Assembly (NCBI GenBank): GCA_030386875.1
Contig: CM059571.1
Location: forward strand, 26,344,355 to 26,408,354
DNA length: 64,000 nt
Origin: Morinoia aosen
Taxonomy: Eukaryota > Arthropoda > Malacostraca > Amphipoda > Talitridae
Reading direction: 5' to 3'
Shown here in pieces: positions 35,601 through 47,045 of the stretch. Within the stretch, counting starts at the first letter, position 1. The number at the start of each line of letters is the position of its first letter. The notes under the pieces were generated by a model that was not told the origin of the DNA, did not search any database, and saw only the letters and a program-made list of their open reading frames with translations. A program made the position numbers and the translations under genes.

Positions 35601-38600
35601 CTATATAATAATGTGTAATCTACCTCTTCACAGAAGTAGATTATACATTCAATTGCACTAGGGTCAAATTTGGTCCCATTCATCATGCCAGTCCCTGCGT
35701 TTGGCGAAATTTTTGCCAAAGGCTGAGATAATTTCATAATCATCTCGTAATTCTGCTCTTTTGTAGTTCCTTTTCTGCGGGGCTGAACGCAAGCACTCGA
35801 GTGTGGCAAAAAATGATAGTTTTATCGCAAAGCTCTCGACAATTGTGTTTTAAGACGTACGAGTGTAATCGTCTTTATCATTCCGAAAGACATTTACATT
35901 TCACTTATATATGACAAGACTACGTATTTCTGCGTGTAACAAAATAATTCTAATATTCTCATACCTCACTTTCCTCCACTACGTCTACCTGAAATGTGCT
36001 ACACATGGTTCCAAGGTGACATTTGATAGTTACAACGGCCCTCTGAATGTACCCTCTCTAAGGAATACAACTATTAAATTGTATCTATGGGAATTAGCGC
36101 TCATTTGGGTACAATGCGAGCTACATAAGTCCCGAGCTGAGAGTTAGGTAGGCCATTTTTTTAAATTAAAACTGCATTTTTTTCAAATTAGAACTGTATT
36201 TTTTTCATTTTGGAAAGGATTATCTTCATCCGGTTCACGGCTGTCCTGTGTTTCAGCGCCTATAACATTCTTCGTCAGCTTTTATCTTGTTTCATAAACT
36301 TCTTTCCTGAATTACAGTTTCGATGTCTTGTGTGGAAACACACCTTGTGCACAGATTCTGCGTTTTGTACTACATTGTGCATACATTTTTCCTCTCTTTG
36401 AAGCATCTTCGTTGTGACTGTAGGAAGGCTTCAACTGACTTTTAATCTGATTATCCAAATCTGCCCTCTATATTAGTGGCTACACATACGCAATGAAAAA
36501 CAACATGTGGATTGACGCAGATGTGAGTTTTATTAATTGATCATGACTATTAACCCTTACTCTCTAACAACATGACCCAATATATGTATTTTTCATGAGT
36601 TCATTGAGACGCTCCATTAAATTCTACGACCAATTATTTTTGCCATGTTTTTTTATCCAATGCATGAATTCATCAGATTTTGTAAAAATGATCTGAGATC
36701 CCAACGGATGCTAAATTTTAAGATCCCCTTCTCATTCGTACAACTTATTCACCGAAAATTTTCAGATACTGAAATCCTGTTAGTTATTTTGTATTCCTTT
36801 CCATTTACTAACGATGCAGATTGTCGAAGGTTAGTTTTAATACCAGTCACACATGATATCTTGTACATTCTTATACAAAACCTAAAAGCACCCACCACAT
36901 TCAGGGCTTAGAAGAATATTATTATAACAGCTCATATGCTGAGTTTTCAATTCTTGTGGCAAATGCTGAACAACATGCTAGAATCGTGGGGTGTATAAGA
37001 CCCGACGGAAGAATAATATAGGAAAAATTTGGGCGTTTTTTTTTAATTCGTTTAAATTGTAAATCCACGCATATTGTATTGAAGAAAAGCTTCGCTGAGC
37101 GAGGAAAAGAGTGTTGACGAACATTCTATGGCTCCGACACCACAAACTCACGCAACTGAAGTCAAAACACAGAATCAATACTAAGGCAAAAGCAATCAAC
37201 TACAAGCGGCTCATGCCTGCGATGAACAACAGACTACTGTACGCTCAGCACCTCTCAGACAGCGGAGAACGCTCCGTCGAAAAATACTGCGGGCCCCCCA
37301 AGGTGAACGATTCAAGTACATGCAGTAAGCTTTTAATTGCATAAAATGATGCATAATTAGGATGTGAGGCAAAAATGAAGTCCCAACGAAAAAATGCATA
37401 AATATAGAAGCAATAGAGGAATGATCATGGCGTAGATTGATCATAAGAAGGGTAAGAAAAGATTCATTTTGTTTTTCATCAATGCTTTCTCTCATTGTAT
37501 CGGTCACCAGCGATATTTCTCTCGACACTTCAGAGATAAGGCTTAATCGAGGTAGATCATATTCGTTTAAAAACGAGGTTTAGTCAGTACAGGTTCTCTG
37601 CTTGATTCCCAAGACGCTAATTTTGACTCAGAGTATTTCAGGTTCAATTGCCAACCTGATCTTATAACTATTCCATTAAATGAATTATTTTTGTACCTTT
37701 GAATATTAAGGGAACTTTTAATTCAATAACACAAGAAAAATTCGACACCCTGAGGTACTTAACGTTATCGCTGGCCATGTCATGATTTATTTCGTTTCAT
37801 CAAAGTGTGTCTTTATTAATATTGCTAGTAAACGCGTGGCCAACGTTCTATGTGTCTTCTTCAAACTCACTGATGACGTACTGACTGATATAGTACGATA
37901 TATCATTGATTTACGCTCTATTAAATATGTTGACTTGACAACATGATAATTGTATTCAAGCCATTGTTCAATTGACTCCTAAATTTTGAGATGATGAATC
38001 TAGCATTTCACAATTTCTTCAGAAATATATTCATTCGATATGACTTGAATAATATATTACAAAATAAAATATTTACGAATGAATCGATGAAAAACGAATT
38101 CATGGAAATGTGTGACAGGGACGACATGAAGAGCAAGAAATTGAGCACAAAAATAGGTGAGGGTACGACAACCGATGACGCAGCAATGGCGTAAAATGAC
38201 CTGAAGGAACATCAGATGATAACATGTTAATATTTCTTCAGCTAGGAATTCGTTCTTCAGAAGTCCCGAGAGTATTTGTGTGTTCTTTCAAACGTTAATT
38301 GCACGGAGCCTCAATATATGTACATGTTTTTCTTTTCTGTTAAAACTGGAAGTCTACCTTTTGGCGCAGCGTTGATCGCCAAACTACAGCCTATCCTCAT
38401 TCGCAGTACATATATTTCAAGAAAGCTTTTCCAATCCTCTTAACACTCAAAATATCTTCAGAAAGAGGCGTTGATATTCCAGACAAACTGCACAAAGCCG
38501 TTGTCATCTATTCACAACAACAGTCCGAAGAATGCGCAATACTTGTACGATAGAATGGATCTAATGAATGTGAACGACTTCATTCACCAAAAAAGTGCAG

Positions 38601-39466
38601 CCTGAGTAAGCACTGCTCCCACCCAGTTTAGAACATCACATTGTACCTAGCGCCAATCAGTATATGGTTGTTTCCATGGTAAGGCGATATTGTTGTCTAC
38701 AATGGGGAAGAGTTTCGTGAAATTTGGAATTTATTACTTTTCATAATGACCAATGCTTTGCGTGGAGTAAAGTTTTAAAACCTGTCTCCAGAGTTTGGAT
38801 TCAGAGTCGATGAAGTTGAAATGAACTCGGTACCTGTTCTTAAGAGAGACTTCCTTGCATGTTTTATCGCTTTATCTCGATATTCCAACAAGAGTGGCAA
38901 TTAGACTAACGGCAATACTCCCACATGCGTGATATTATTGAAAATTTGTCTTTAGCTCTAAATTTACCTTTTCAAAAAGTTTGATGCATGCATGAGTAAA
39001 GAGAACGAAAATTACGATACTATTTATTGATCATTCCCATAAAAACCCGTTTTTGGCATAACTCTTGAGATATATACCCAGCAGGTTGCTGCAGAAAACA
39101 GAGCCAAATTAACGCAGTTTCATAGGAAACAGGAACCTGATTACTGTGATCACCCTAACGCTTAATTATTGTGAACTATAACTCAGAGTAAATCATTAAT
39201 CGAACCGTTAATATAAATGAAGAAGCACCATCAAGTTACTGTGATCTACGAACTCTGTGTTTCCGTTAGGTTTGAGCTGAGTCAAAATACTACGAGATCT
39301 GAGAGCCCACACACTGGCACATGAATATGATCGGTGATTATCACAGGCCAAACAAAGTCTTATCGTAATAATTGATACTTGGTGATATGAAACGAAAAGA
39401 CGCCTAGTAAGTCAAAGCTCTTAATAGACAAGAGCAGCACTGAGGTAGGAGTTCCTTGTCATCGAT
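32626..39466. other. No gene established in about 6.8 kb
   Basis: AT-rich. Three places looked briefly coding. At 32884-32970 a frame ends at a consensus donor (aaag|gtgagt). At 35633-35776 on the reverse strand, two overlapping frames follow the acceptor gcgttcag. At 36645-36911 there is an 88-residue ATG frame. None has a recognisable family or a complete set of signals. Confidence 0.4.
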
Positions 39467-39549
39467 AATTGCCAGTCAACACGACGCATGAACAACTGCA
39501 CTTCGCCTGAAATGCCAATTGTCAGTCAACAGGACACGTGAGCAACTGT
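39467..39549 (+). repeat. Imperfect direct repeat, 50-bp spacing
   Basis: aattgccagtcaacacgacg at 39467 and aattgtcagtcaacaggaca at 39517 begin two 33-base copies that differ at a handful of sites. Confidence 0.75.
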
Positions 39550-40210
39550 GAGGTATATGGACAGCCAATATTTGGTCTCGGACGCCTCGACAATACAACT
39601 GCCGCTGCCTGACTCCGTGGAAACAGCGCTGATGAATTGCTGAGCTGCAAACGCTGTAGCTCTGAAAGGGCTGCTCTCAGGAGTATGGGTAGTATTGAGT
39701 TAGTATGATGTTAAATGCTCCTATGTATTATCATGAAATAAATGGTATCTCGAAAGGTATATTTGTCGAGAAGCATACATCATAAGCGTATTATGTATCA
39801 GAATTAGGACGTAAAATTCTCTTGTGGGAAACGTACGGCAGACTTATATTTTCATACCAACAAATTAGTAACAAAACTTATTCATCTCAATAATGATTTG
39901 ATGGTAAATAATTAAGTTCTCACTATGCACCATCAAAAAGTTAAATCTTACGCTCATAAAAATCGGGATTACAGCGACGCTCAGAAAGATGTGCGAGGGC
40001 ATTATTACGCGAAGAGGGATAAGAACTGAGGTGAGGAAAGTTGCACTTTGGGGTAGCCGAGGGAATGAAGCGTGAGTACGCATGCTTAGGGTTGCTGAGT
40101 AGTGTGGCCATAAATGGACATCAGAATAGGAATAACATAAATGCAATTTCAAACTTATAGGAGCTACGACACTCATGATATGGGTAATACATTCACTCGT
40201 ACTCATGCAA
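39550..40210. other. No gene recognised
   Basis: AT-rich. A 113-residue reverse frame at 39865-40206 does not begin with a supported start and has no domain I know. Confidence 0.45.
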
Positions 40211-40288
40211 TATGGATGTCCACGCCGAGAAATCTCGAGGGCATCTATATATATGGATGTCCACGCCGAGAAATCTCGAGGGCATCTA
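40211..40288 (+). repeat. 41-bp-period tandem duplication
   Basis: A 37-base block starting tatggatgtccacgccgag and ending gagggcatcta occurs at 40211-40247 and again at 40252-40288 without change. Each copy contains the small inverted repeat cgagaaatctcg. Confidence 0.93.
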
Positions 40289-40655
40289 CAGGGCTGGCCA
40301 TGGGCGTAGGCCTATCGAGAAAGATCTAGAACAAGGGGCCGGCACTGCACAGGCGTGGCTCGACAACAGAGAGGGGTTGTGAAAGGTGTAAGTCACGCAG
40401 AATACGGTTCTGAGTTGGCCATACTTATCAAGCAATGTCTACCCATTGAAGAATATTTTTCAGTGTTAATCAAATTTGGGTAGAATGTCAGCTGTGTTAG
40501 ACGTTTTACGTTTTTCAGAGAGTGTAATTCTTTTTTTTGTTTACGGTTGAGCAGGAATAAGGGTTAAGCTATGTTTGTAATCGGTATTTAGTGCGCCATT
40601 TTCAAAAAAAGAGGCCACAACTCAAAATATCTGCTCAGTGCAGATATTCTCAACC

Positions 40656-40825
40656 TTTTTGATTTACCTATTCAGTATGAAAATTTGAAAATGGTCAATC
40701 AGTCAGTATGAAAATTTTTTGGAAATGGTCAATTTTTCAGTAATAATGTGAATAAACAAAGATTTATTAATTTAATAACTGTCAAAATGTGAGTGAGAGG
40801 CATAACTCCAGTTACTCATACCTGT
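40656..40825 (+). repeat. 170-bp direct repeat, left copy
   Basis: Matches 42265-42434 except taataactgtcaaaatg versus taagaactgtccaaatg. Match boundaries are sharp at both ends. Confidence 0.93.
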
Positions 40826-41400
40826 CGAAGATATCAAATATAGGGGTATGTGTGCTCAATGTCTCCCATAGCTTTTGCCATTCTTTCTAGCAACTTCCTT
40901 GAATACAACCATTAGTTAATGCCCTCTGAACGCAACTTATACCTTTTCCTCTGGAGAGTTTTCAACAGTTTCAGCAGATACCTATGAGCACTGACGGATT
41001 AACCAACTGGACTCTCGCTTCTTCGCCGCACTCTAAGATCACCGCAGGCATCACTCTTGTCACTTCGTCATCAGTGGCATAAGGATGATGGACTAAATCC
41101 TAAACAAGTGCCAGCCTCCGTCCAGCTCGTCGCGTCTGCCTCTCTGGCTCGCCTTCTAGACGCTTGGGAGCAGGACCATCTTCCGCCCACACGCCTACCC
41201 TGCGCCTGAGCATCGTTGGAATATTCAGCGTCTGCAGCAATAGCACGCCTTACCAATTGGCATTCAGCGGTTAGTTGCTGGTAAGCTTGGCACTAGCTTA
41301 TGGGTGATTCTGATGTCAATTGAGCACAACTACCGAACCTTATTGCCTGGTATATACCCAAAAATTTATCATTTATAGCTCATAACTTATAACTTGTTAC

Positions 41401-42002
41401 TTATAACTAATCGTGCCTAAGCGCACCCTTATATAACTAATCGTGCCTAAGCGCACCCTTATATAACTAATCGTGCCTAAGCGCACCCATATATAACTAA
41501 TCGTGCCTAAGCGCACCCTTATATAACTGATCGTGCCTAAGCGCACCATTATATAACTAATCGTGCCTAAGCGCACCCTTATATAACTAATCGTGCCTAA
41601 GCGCACCCTTATGCAACTAATCGTGCCTAAGCGCACCCTTATACAACTAATCGTGCCTAAGCGCACCCTTATGCAACTAATCGTGCCTAAGCGCACCCTT
41701 ATGCAACTAATCGTGCCTAAACGCACCCTTATGCAACTAATCGTGCCTAAGCGCACCCTTATGCAACTAATCGTGCCTAAGCGCACCCTTAAATAAATAA
41801 TCGTGCCTAAGCGCATCCTTAAATAACTAATCGTGCCTAAGCGCATCCTTAAATAACTAATCGTGCCTAAGCGCATCCTTAAATAACTAATCGTGCTTAA
41901 GCGCATCCTTATATAACTAATCGTGCCTAAGCGCATCCTCATATAACTAATCGTGCCTAAGCGCACCCTTATATAACTAATCGTGCCTAAGCGCACCCTT
42001 AT
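41401..42002 (+). repeat. 30-bp minisatellite, 20 copies
   Basis: Twenty exact-length 30-base units (ctaatcgtgcctaagcg, then caccctt and a variable atata) run from 41401 to about 42000. Variants are grouped. Copies near 41611-41790 read atgcaacta, those near 41791-41910 read gcgcatcc and aaataa, and the outer copies read atataacta. Because the period is divisible by three, a frame stays open on each strand. The reverse strand spells a 205-residue string of a ten-residue unit (R-L-G-T-I-S-Y-I-R-V), and the forward strand a shorter V-P-K-R-T-L-M-Q-L-I string. The reverse frame opens with TTG, so I treat it as an array, not a gene. Confidence 0.96.
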
Positions 42003-42074
42003 AACAACTGTCAATCTTAATTACTTATTCCTAATAACGAAAACTAAACTCGCCTTTTCCTCTGTTCCAACCAG

Positions 42075-42240
42075 GCAACGGGAGATGAAGGGATTGGCGG
42101 AGGATGAGCGCCTTGTCGTCCTTCGAAACTCCGGAAGTTCTCGGAGTACTTTGTTAACGTTTAAATTCATCCGCAACGGTATTTTCTATGTCACCACTTT
42201 CTCAGTAAAACAAAGTGCTCCCGGCTATATCGGCATTTAA
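42075..42240 (+). CDS. Candidate terminal exon next to the minisatellite
   Basis: A pyrimidine-rich acceptor (ccttttcctctgttccaaccag, of which the last base is 42074) precedes 54 open codons starting Q-R-E-M-K-G-L-A-E-D-E-R and ending in a stop at 42238. The segment is more GC-rich at first. It lies inside the composite unit just after the 30-bp array, so it could be a remnant of an element-encoded or captured host exon. No homology recognised. Confidence 0.25.
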
Positions 42241-42264
42241 TTTCTCAATCCTTTCTAAAATCTT

Positions 42265-42434
42265 TTTTTGATTTACCTATTCAGTATGAAAATTTGAAAA
42301 TGGTCAATCAGTCAGTATGAAAATTTTTTGGAAATGGTCAATTTTTCAGTAATAATGTGAATAAACAAAGATTTATTAATTTAAGAACTGTCCAAATGTG
42401 AGTGAGAGGCATAACTCCAGTTACTCATACCTGT
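42265..42434 (+). repeat. 170-bp direct repeat, right copy
   Basis: Second copy of 40656-40825 in the same orientation. Confidence 0.93.
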
Positions 42435-44082
42435 GTCTTGAAATAAACATGATTTAACATGCGAGTCTGCTAGATTAAACAATTTTTGCCTTGTTCGCAG
42501 GGTTTAGAAGCAAGAAAGAAAAAGATTTCGCTTCATAAACCCTACAGGCTTTCATCCAGCATTCCGATGTGAAGAGACGTGTAGCCGTTTAAAATTGCTC
42601 GTAGGCATCTAGTAGGCGTTCCAATGCTGAACGCACGAAAGAATTACGGCGATGGGAGCACAGTCTTCAAAGCTTTACTGTAAACTATTCGTTACTTTCG
42701 GCATCCCTTCACCTATCCTGCAATTTGTGTTTATTAGTTAATCTGTTAAGCCCGAAACGATCCTATACGCTATTTTCGATGCAAGGGAAGAAATGAAAGA
42801 TTCTTCGAAACGCTGCGAGATAAAAACCAATGACGGCTGGACAAAGGCAACTGTACGGACGCCTACGCCATCAGCAGTGCGATCTACACAGGTAACCGCA
42901 ACAACTCTTGATGAGTGGTGTTCTTAGAGTGAAATTCTTTATTTGTTACGAACTGAGTTTACAGCGATATTTCTAGTGTAATTAATGCCAAGTCACCAAC
43001 GCTAAAAATGTGGGTCAGATTGAATGTGCCGCAAGAAACTATGGTAGCAATTTAATGCGCAATCATAGAAGGTTATTACATAGGGATGAGCTCTGTCTTT
43101 TTCTTTTTGCGGCTCGTTCCTTCTGTAATATGTCTTTTGTTTACGTAATAATTTAGAATTCAAGGTTCAGGTGCCTCGCTCATTGATTTTGTCTTTTACT
43201 TCTGTGTCTTCTTTGTGTTCCTCCACATTATTCTACGCCATCGTACTTCAGATAGTTAATCCCGTAAAGGGTACTTGCAGATTATTTTTTTTTACATTAG
43301 CGCTTTCTATAATACCACCTGGCGTTACTCACGGACTAAGTTTAAATGGCATAACTGAACCTTTCTGTCTATCATTATCGTCCTGATGTTGATCACACTT
43401 ATGAGAAATAAGACTTTTACTCAATCTATTTTTTCCCATTTTCAGGAAATCTTTCTTTCCTAATTATTCTAATTCCTTATATCTAGGTCGAGGACTTCAA
43501 TTCGACGTGTGACTCACTCACTGCAATGAAGCAGGTGCCGCGACAAACTCATCCTTGACGGACGCCTTCATCTCACAGTTATGATTGCGCGTATTAGGAT
43601 ACAATAAATGAAGTAAGAGATGCACAGTGATGTGCTACAGGTAGAGTTAAAAAATAATTGTGAAAAGGTAGGAATTTCAAAATTACTGTCTGGATGAGAT
43701 GAAACAGATTTCCTTGTAATTTATCAAAAGTTAATTGAAGTACGAAGATAAGTTTAAAATATTTGAAGAGCTAGGTACCTTCACAGTCGTTTATTTAAAT
43801 TGGTCACTCATCAGTGAGACATGAACAAGTAGATACTGGCATTCTCACTCTGACAAAACCTCAAATTAGTGGGCAGGTCCGTGTGCTGGTATTAGTAAGC
43901 ATATGAGGTCAAGTTTTTTATTCCACTGCCATTTCGCTTCCAACATTACTGCTACGCTCAGTTACGCCACCAGTTCCGAAGTTAGCAGTTAATAAACCAT
44001 GCTCTCCTGTTATGTGCTCAAAGTCTGAGAAACATAAATAATGCAAAACTAATCACAAGTTTCGATTTTGTCCTACGTAAAA
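42435..44082. other. No gene recognised
   Basis: AT-rich. A 71-residue hydrophobic frame (43171-43386) opens with GTG and has no other support. Confidence 0.45.
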
Positions 44083-44382
44083 TTATCTCTCACAAAACGG
44101 AGAAAACTTATACTCTTGAAAATAACATAGAGTGACGCAAAACAAAAATACTGAGAGTGTGTAGTATAAACTCAATTGTTCATTGCTCTTATCAAAGATG
44201 TATGTGAAATAAAGACCAGGTTTTTGCGTGTTACCATGTACAATGTTTTTAGTTGGGACAATTGATCGTTTGGTACGTGGAACTTGAAGGAAGGAAATGC
44301 AATAAAAGGTTAGAATCACGTTCGTAACACCTCCCCAGCATTGAGGTTTAGCGGTTGCAGTTACACAGCACTTGCCAATCAT
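44083..44382 (-). CDS. Hypothetical 99-residue protein or exon
   Basis: An ATG at 44382 opens 99 codons on the reverse strand. The N-terminal part is Cys-rich (G-K-C-C-V-T-A). The C-terminal third has a likely membrane segment (L-Y-Y-T-L-S-V-F-L-F-C-V-T). An internal tgcatttccttccttcaag just before 44282 is a good acceptor, so the last 66 codons could instead be a terminal exon starting V-P-R-T-K-R-S-I. Downstream of the stop at 44083 I see no clear poly-A signal. No family is recognised; chance is possible. Confidence 0.25.
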   Translation of the reverse strand: MIGKCCVTATAKPQCWGGVTNVILTFYCISFLQVPRTKRSIVPTKNIVHGNTQKPGLYFTYIFDKSNEQLSLYYTLSVFLFCVTLCYFQEYKFSPFCER

Positions 44383-45878
44383 TGCTCTCTTAGGTCATGT
44401 TCGATCGAAGTTTTTGACTGAAGCAAATTTTCCATTTCAATAAATACACGTGACAGTGTTATTTAAACCAGGATAAAAAAAAATATCACCAGAAAGGCTT
44501 TGTCAAGAAACTGACTTGATTCTTCGATTAGAACGTAAAAATGTCATGTATGATTTGAGAAAACATTCGGATTCTCGTTAAAAAATTTTCTCGTTAATAA
44601 TAAGTGTATAATCATGCAGCTCCATGAACTAAGCGAATAAAGACTCCAAGTAGCATTATCGTGAACGGAGAAACTGGGTGTTGACTTCATCAGAAGCTTT
44701 ACACTTTTCATAACTCATACCTGAAGAGTGTTTAGAATATGACAGCTTTGAACTACTACAAAAAAAATAACACCGGTCATTATTCAGTGTTTAATTCTGA
44801 CAACACTGTCAAAGCCTGTTACCCTGTTCTTAAAGTTACCCTGTTCTCAAAGTTTAATGGAGCCTCTCACGCTCATCATGTATGCAGAACAAATGTACCA
44901 ACTTGCTTATGTTAAAGAAAAATTTCCTAAAAGGATCCAGTCTTTTATTTTTTACCCCGACGCCAATTAAAGAAGCCATTTAGATTACGAAGCCGGAGCT
45001 GAGCGCGAGCAAATGGTCCTGTTTATTGAGGTATAAACTCGTATGGAAGCAGGTAGGTAGGTTTGTACATCTTCATTAAAGGTGAGGCAGGAGACCATTT
45101 GTCATCCTGAGGGCATAGTTTGGCACCACACAAATCTTTCCGGTGGTCGCTGGAGGGTTAAAGCTGCCGACTCTGTAGTTGTGATACACCTTCTAGCGAG
45201 ACGCATTTTGTGCAACAGTCATGGACTCAGAATTAGAGATAAAACCGTCCAGGAAATCACATTTTACGGTAAAATTGAGGAAGAGCGGGAGATAACAGGG
45301 TCTCAAAGTTTTTAGAAATTGTACATAAGTTAATACGAATAATATTAGAATGTAGGTACATGGATAGTAAATACCGCTTGAAATTGCAATTTGCCTTACG
45401 TGTACCAGGTATGAAAGATAGCGGCTATACAAGTTTAGTTCTTGACTTTTATGAGATTTATATAGTCTAAATTATTCAACAAATATAATGCCAAGTACAT
45501 TATTATTTACAGTTCATAGCATACCTCAAGTGTTAACATGTTCCCCGCGAATTGGCCACACGTGTACCAACAAGCAAATTGCCCATTTAAGTGCAGGTGT
45601 AAATGTTCGACATTTTATCTGGTACGCGACATTTTTTTAAAGTAATATTTATCATACGAGGTGAAATGTTATCGTGCAATTATATTTTTTCAAATTCGTT
45701 AGGAAGAATTAAAATTTATTCAAGAAGTAAAATTAGTTTCCCTACTTTGCTACTTACGACCTAACCAAACCAACCGTGGTTAGCAGCCGCGGAAATGCGG
45801 GAATGTGTTAATTGAGCTTGTCAGATGTAGGCAGCATGAGCCAATTCCAGATGCTCTTTACATTGAAGAACTTATTAA
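44383..45878. other. No gene established; coding-like stretch at 45061-45315
   Basis: The forward frame at 45061-45315 reads fairly like protein (G-G-R-W-R-V-K-A-A-D-S-V) but has neither ATG nor an acceptor at its open end. The rest is AT-rich. Confidence 0.35.
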
Positions 45879-46097
45879 CACTTAGACCGCGATTGGTTAA
45901 ACTGAAGTTCAGTCTTCAATTCAAATATAAAATCAATTATAGTAAGCGATTTTGAAAATACCAAACATAAACAACATCGTGCCTGCATTAACTTTGATGA
46001 AGTGTTAAAGAAAATTGAGTTGGTGACTGATGATCGGACAGCAGCACTATGAAAATCATCTCCGTGGCCACCGGTGGCGCATGTTGCGGTCAAAGTG
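45879..46097. mobile_element. piggyBac-like MITE, 219 bp
   Basis: The ends are cacttagaccgcg (45879) and the inverse tgcggtcaaagtg (46097), flanked on both sides by TTAA (45875-45878 and 46098-46101), the target site and duplication characteristic of piggyBac. An exact palindrome gccaccggtggc lies inside the right end near 46069. There is no transposase, so movement would have depended on a relative elsewhere. The reverse 82-residue frame over it is a by-product. Confidence 0.8.
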
Positions 46098-46519
46098 TTA
46101 AGACTTCGAAGCAAAAAACGCAAATTATTTTCGAAGTGGTGGCACTTTTCGTCACAGCGAGTGGAAGTATGAAGGAACTGTGAAACTAAAATACAAAATT
46201 CTCTGCTCTGGTTGTTTTGTGCTCATATTATTCTGTCACAATTTTCAAAGAAGAACTGAGACGATACTTGATGATTAAAAATACTTGTACAAAATTTGGC
46301 GCTTCCTACCACGAATGTAATTCAAGATAGCTAAATTATTCTGTTTGTTATGATTTATTGACTTTTTTGTACTTGTACACTTTGAAATGTGATATTGTTA
46401 AGTAATCGAGTGTTTTTCTAAGCTTGCTTTGGCAAAGTAAATGCCAATATAAAATTCTTCGCATGCACGGTGTTCTTAAAATGACGGCTTAGACGCAGTA
46501 CGGCGATATAAGGGTTTTG
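46098..46519. other. No gene recognised
   Basis: AT-rich spacer between the MITE and the transposase remnant. Confidence 0.5.
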
Positions 46520-47045
46520 GCCACGATGGTGATCGTCCTGAACGAGGAAGAAACGACCTGTCAACACGTCCAAAAACATCTAATTTATCATAGAACGAGT
46601 GGACCAAAATCCGTGGGTAACCATCACAACAATCGCATGTAAGTCCAGAATCAATCGCGAATCCGTTCGACTAACGTCGAATAAGGAGCTTGGACTCAAT
46701 CCTTACAAGCTACCAAAAATCAGCCCCTATATATAACGGATGACAACAAGCACGTACGACTGGAATGATGCTGTCAACTCAAGCGCCAGCTCAACAATGG
46801 GAGCGCATCCTCTCCGCAAACGATGAGCTCTTCTCCGTAGAGCAAGCGCACAGCCATCAAATCGACAGGAGTTGTCTTCCGAGCTTCTTGGCAGTTCTGC
46901 ATTTTGTCGCAAGCCGCTAAATTACGCATTCGGCCATTTTTGGGGGAAGAATTTGCGCCAACAGTGAAACATTCCTTATTTGCGTCGATCAAGGAGTCAA
47001 ATGAACCAGGAAGAGTATAGTCACGAAATTCGTCGTGTAGAATAC
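46520..47045 (+). pseudogene. IS630/Tc1-mariner-type transposase remnant
   Basis: On the forward strand, adjoining frames spell a decayed arthropod-type transposase. An N-terminal helix-turn-helix region includes I-N-R-E-S-V-R and K-E-L-G-L-N-P-Y-K-L-P-K (about 46650-46720). It is followed by D-N-K-H-V-R-L-E-W-C-C-Q-L-K-R (46745-46790). A patch E-R-I-L-S-A-N-D-E-L-F-S-V-E-Q-A-H follows in another frame, where family members have F-S-D-E-K at the first catalytic Asp; here the motif is altered. Near 46955-47020, I-C-A-N-S-E-T-F-L-I-C-V-D-Q-G-V-K follows. At least two frameshifts and several stops are present. The C-terminal catalytic part is missing or unrecognisable. Confidence 0.85.

Larger units (their letters stand above)
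40656..42434. mobile_element. Composite unit bounded by 170-bp direct repeats
   Basis: Two copies of a 170-base sequence (tttttgatttacctattc to gttactcatacctgt) lie at 40656-40825 and 42265-42434 with only two base differences. The interior holds a GC-rich stretch (41000-41280), a 30-bp minisatellite and a coding-like end. This looks like a small LTR-flanked element (TRIM-like), but TG...CA ends, target-site duplication, primer-binding site and polypurine tract are not evident. A segmental duplication is the alternative. Confidence 0.5.

Noticed and set aside
35573-35809. 78-residue reverse frame and an overlapping 35-codon frame
   Set aside because: Two frames look equally protein-like after the same acceptor. 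No family recognised and the donor is weak.
41397-42014. 205-residue reverse-strand repeat protein over the 30-bp array
   Set aside because: The open frame follows from a period divisible by three. It opens at TTG, has no flanking coding signal, and the units read equally well as a minisatellite.
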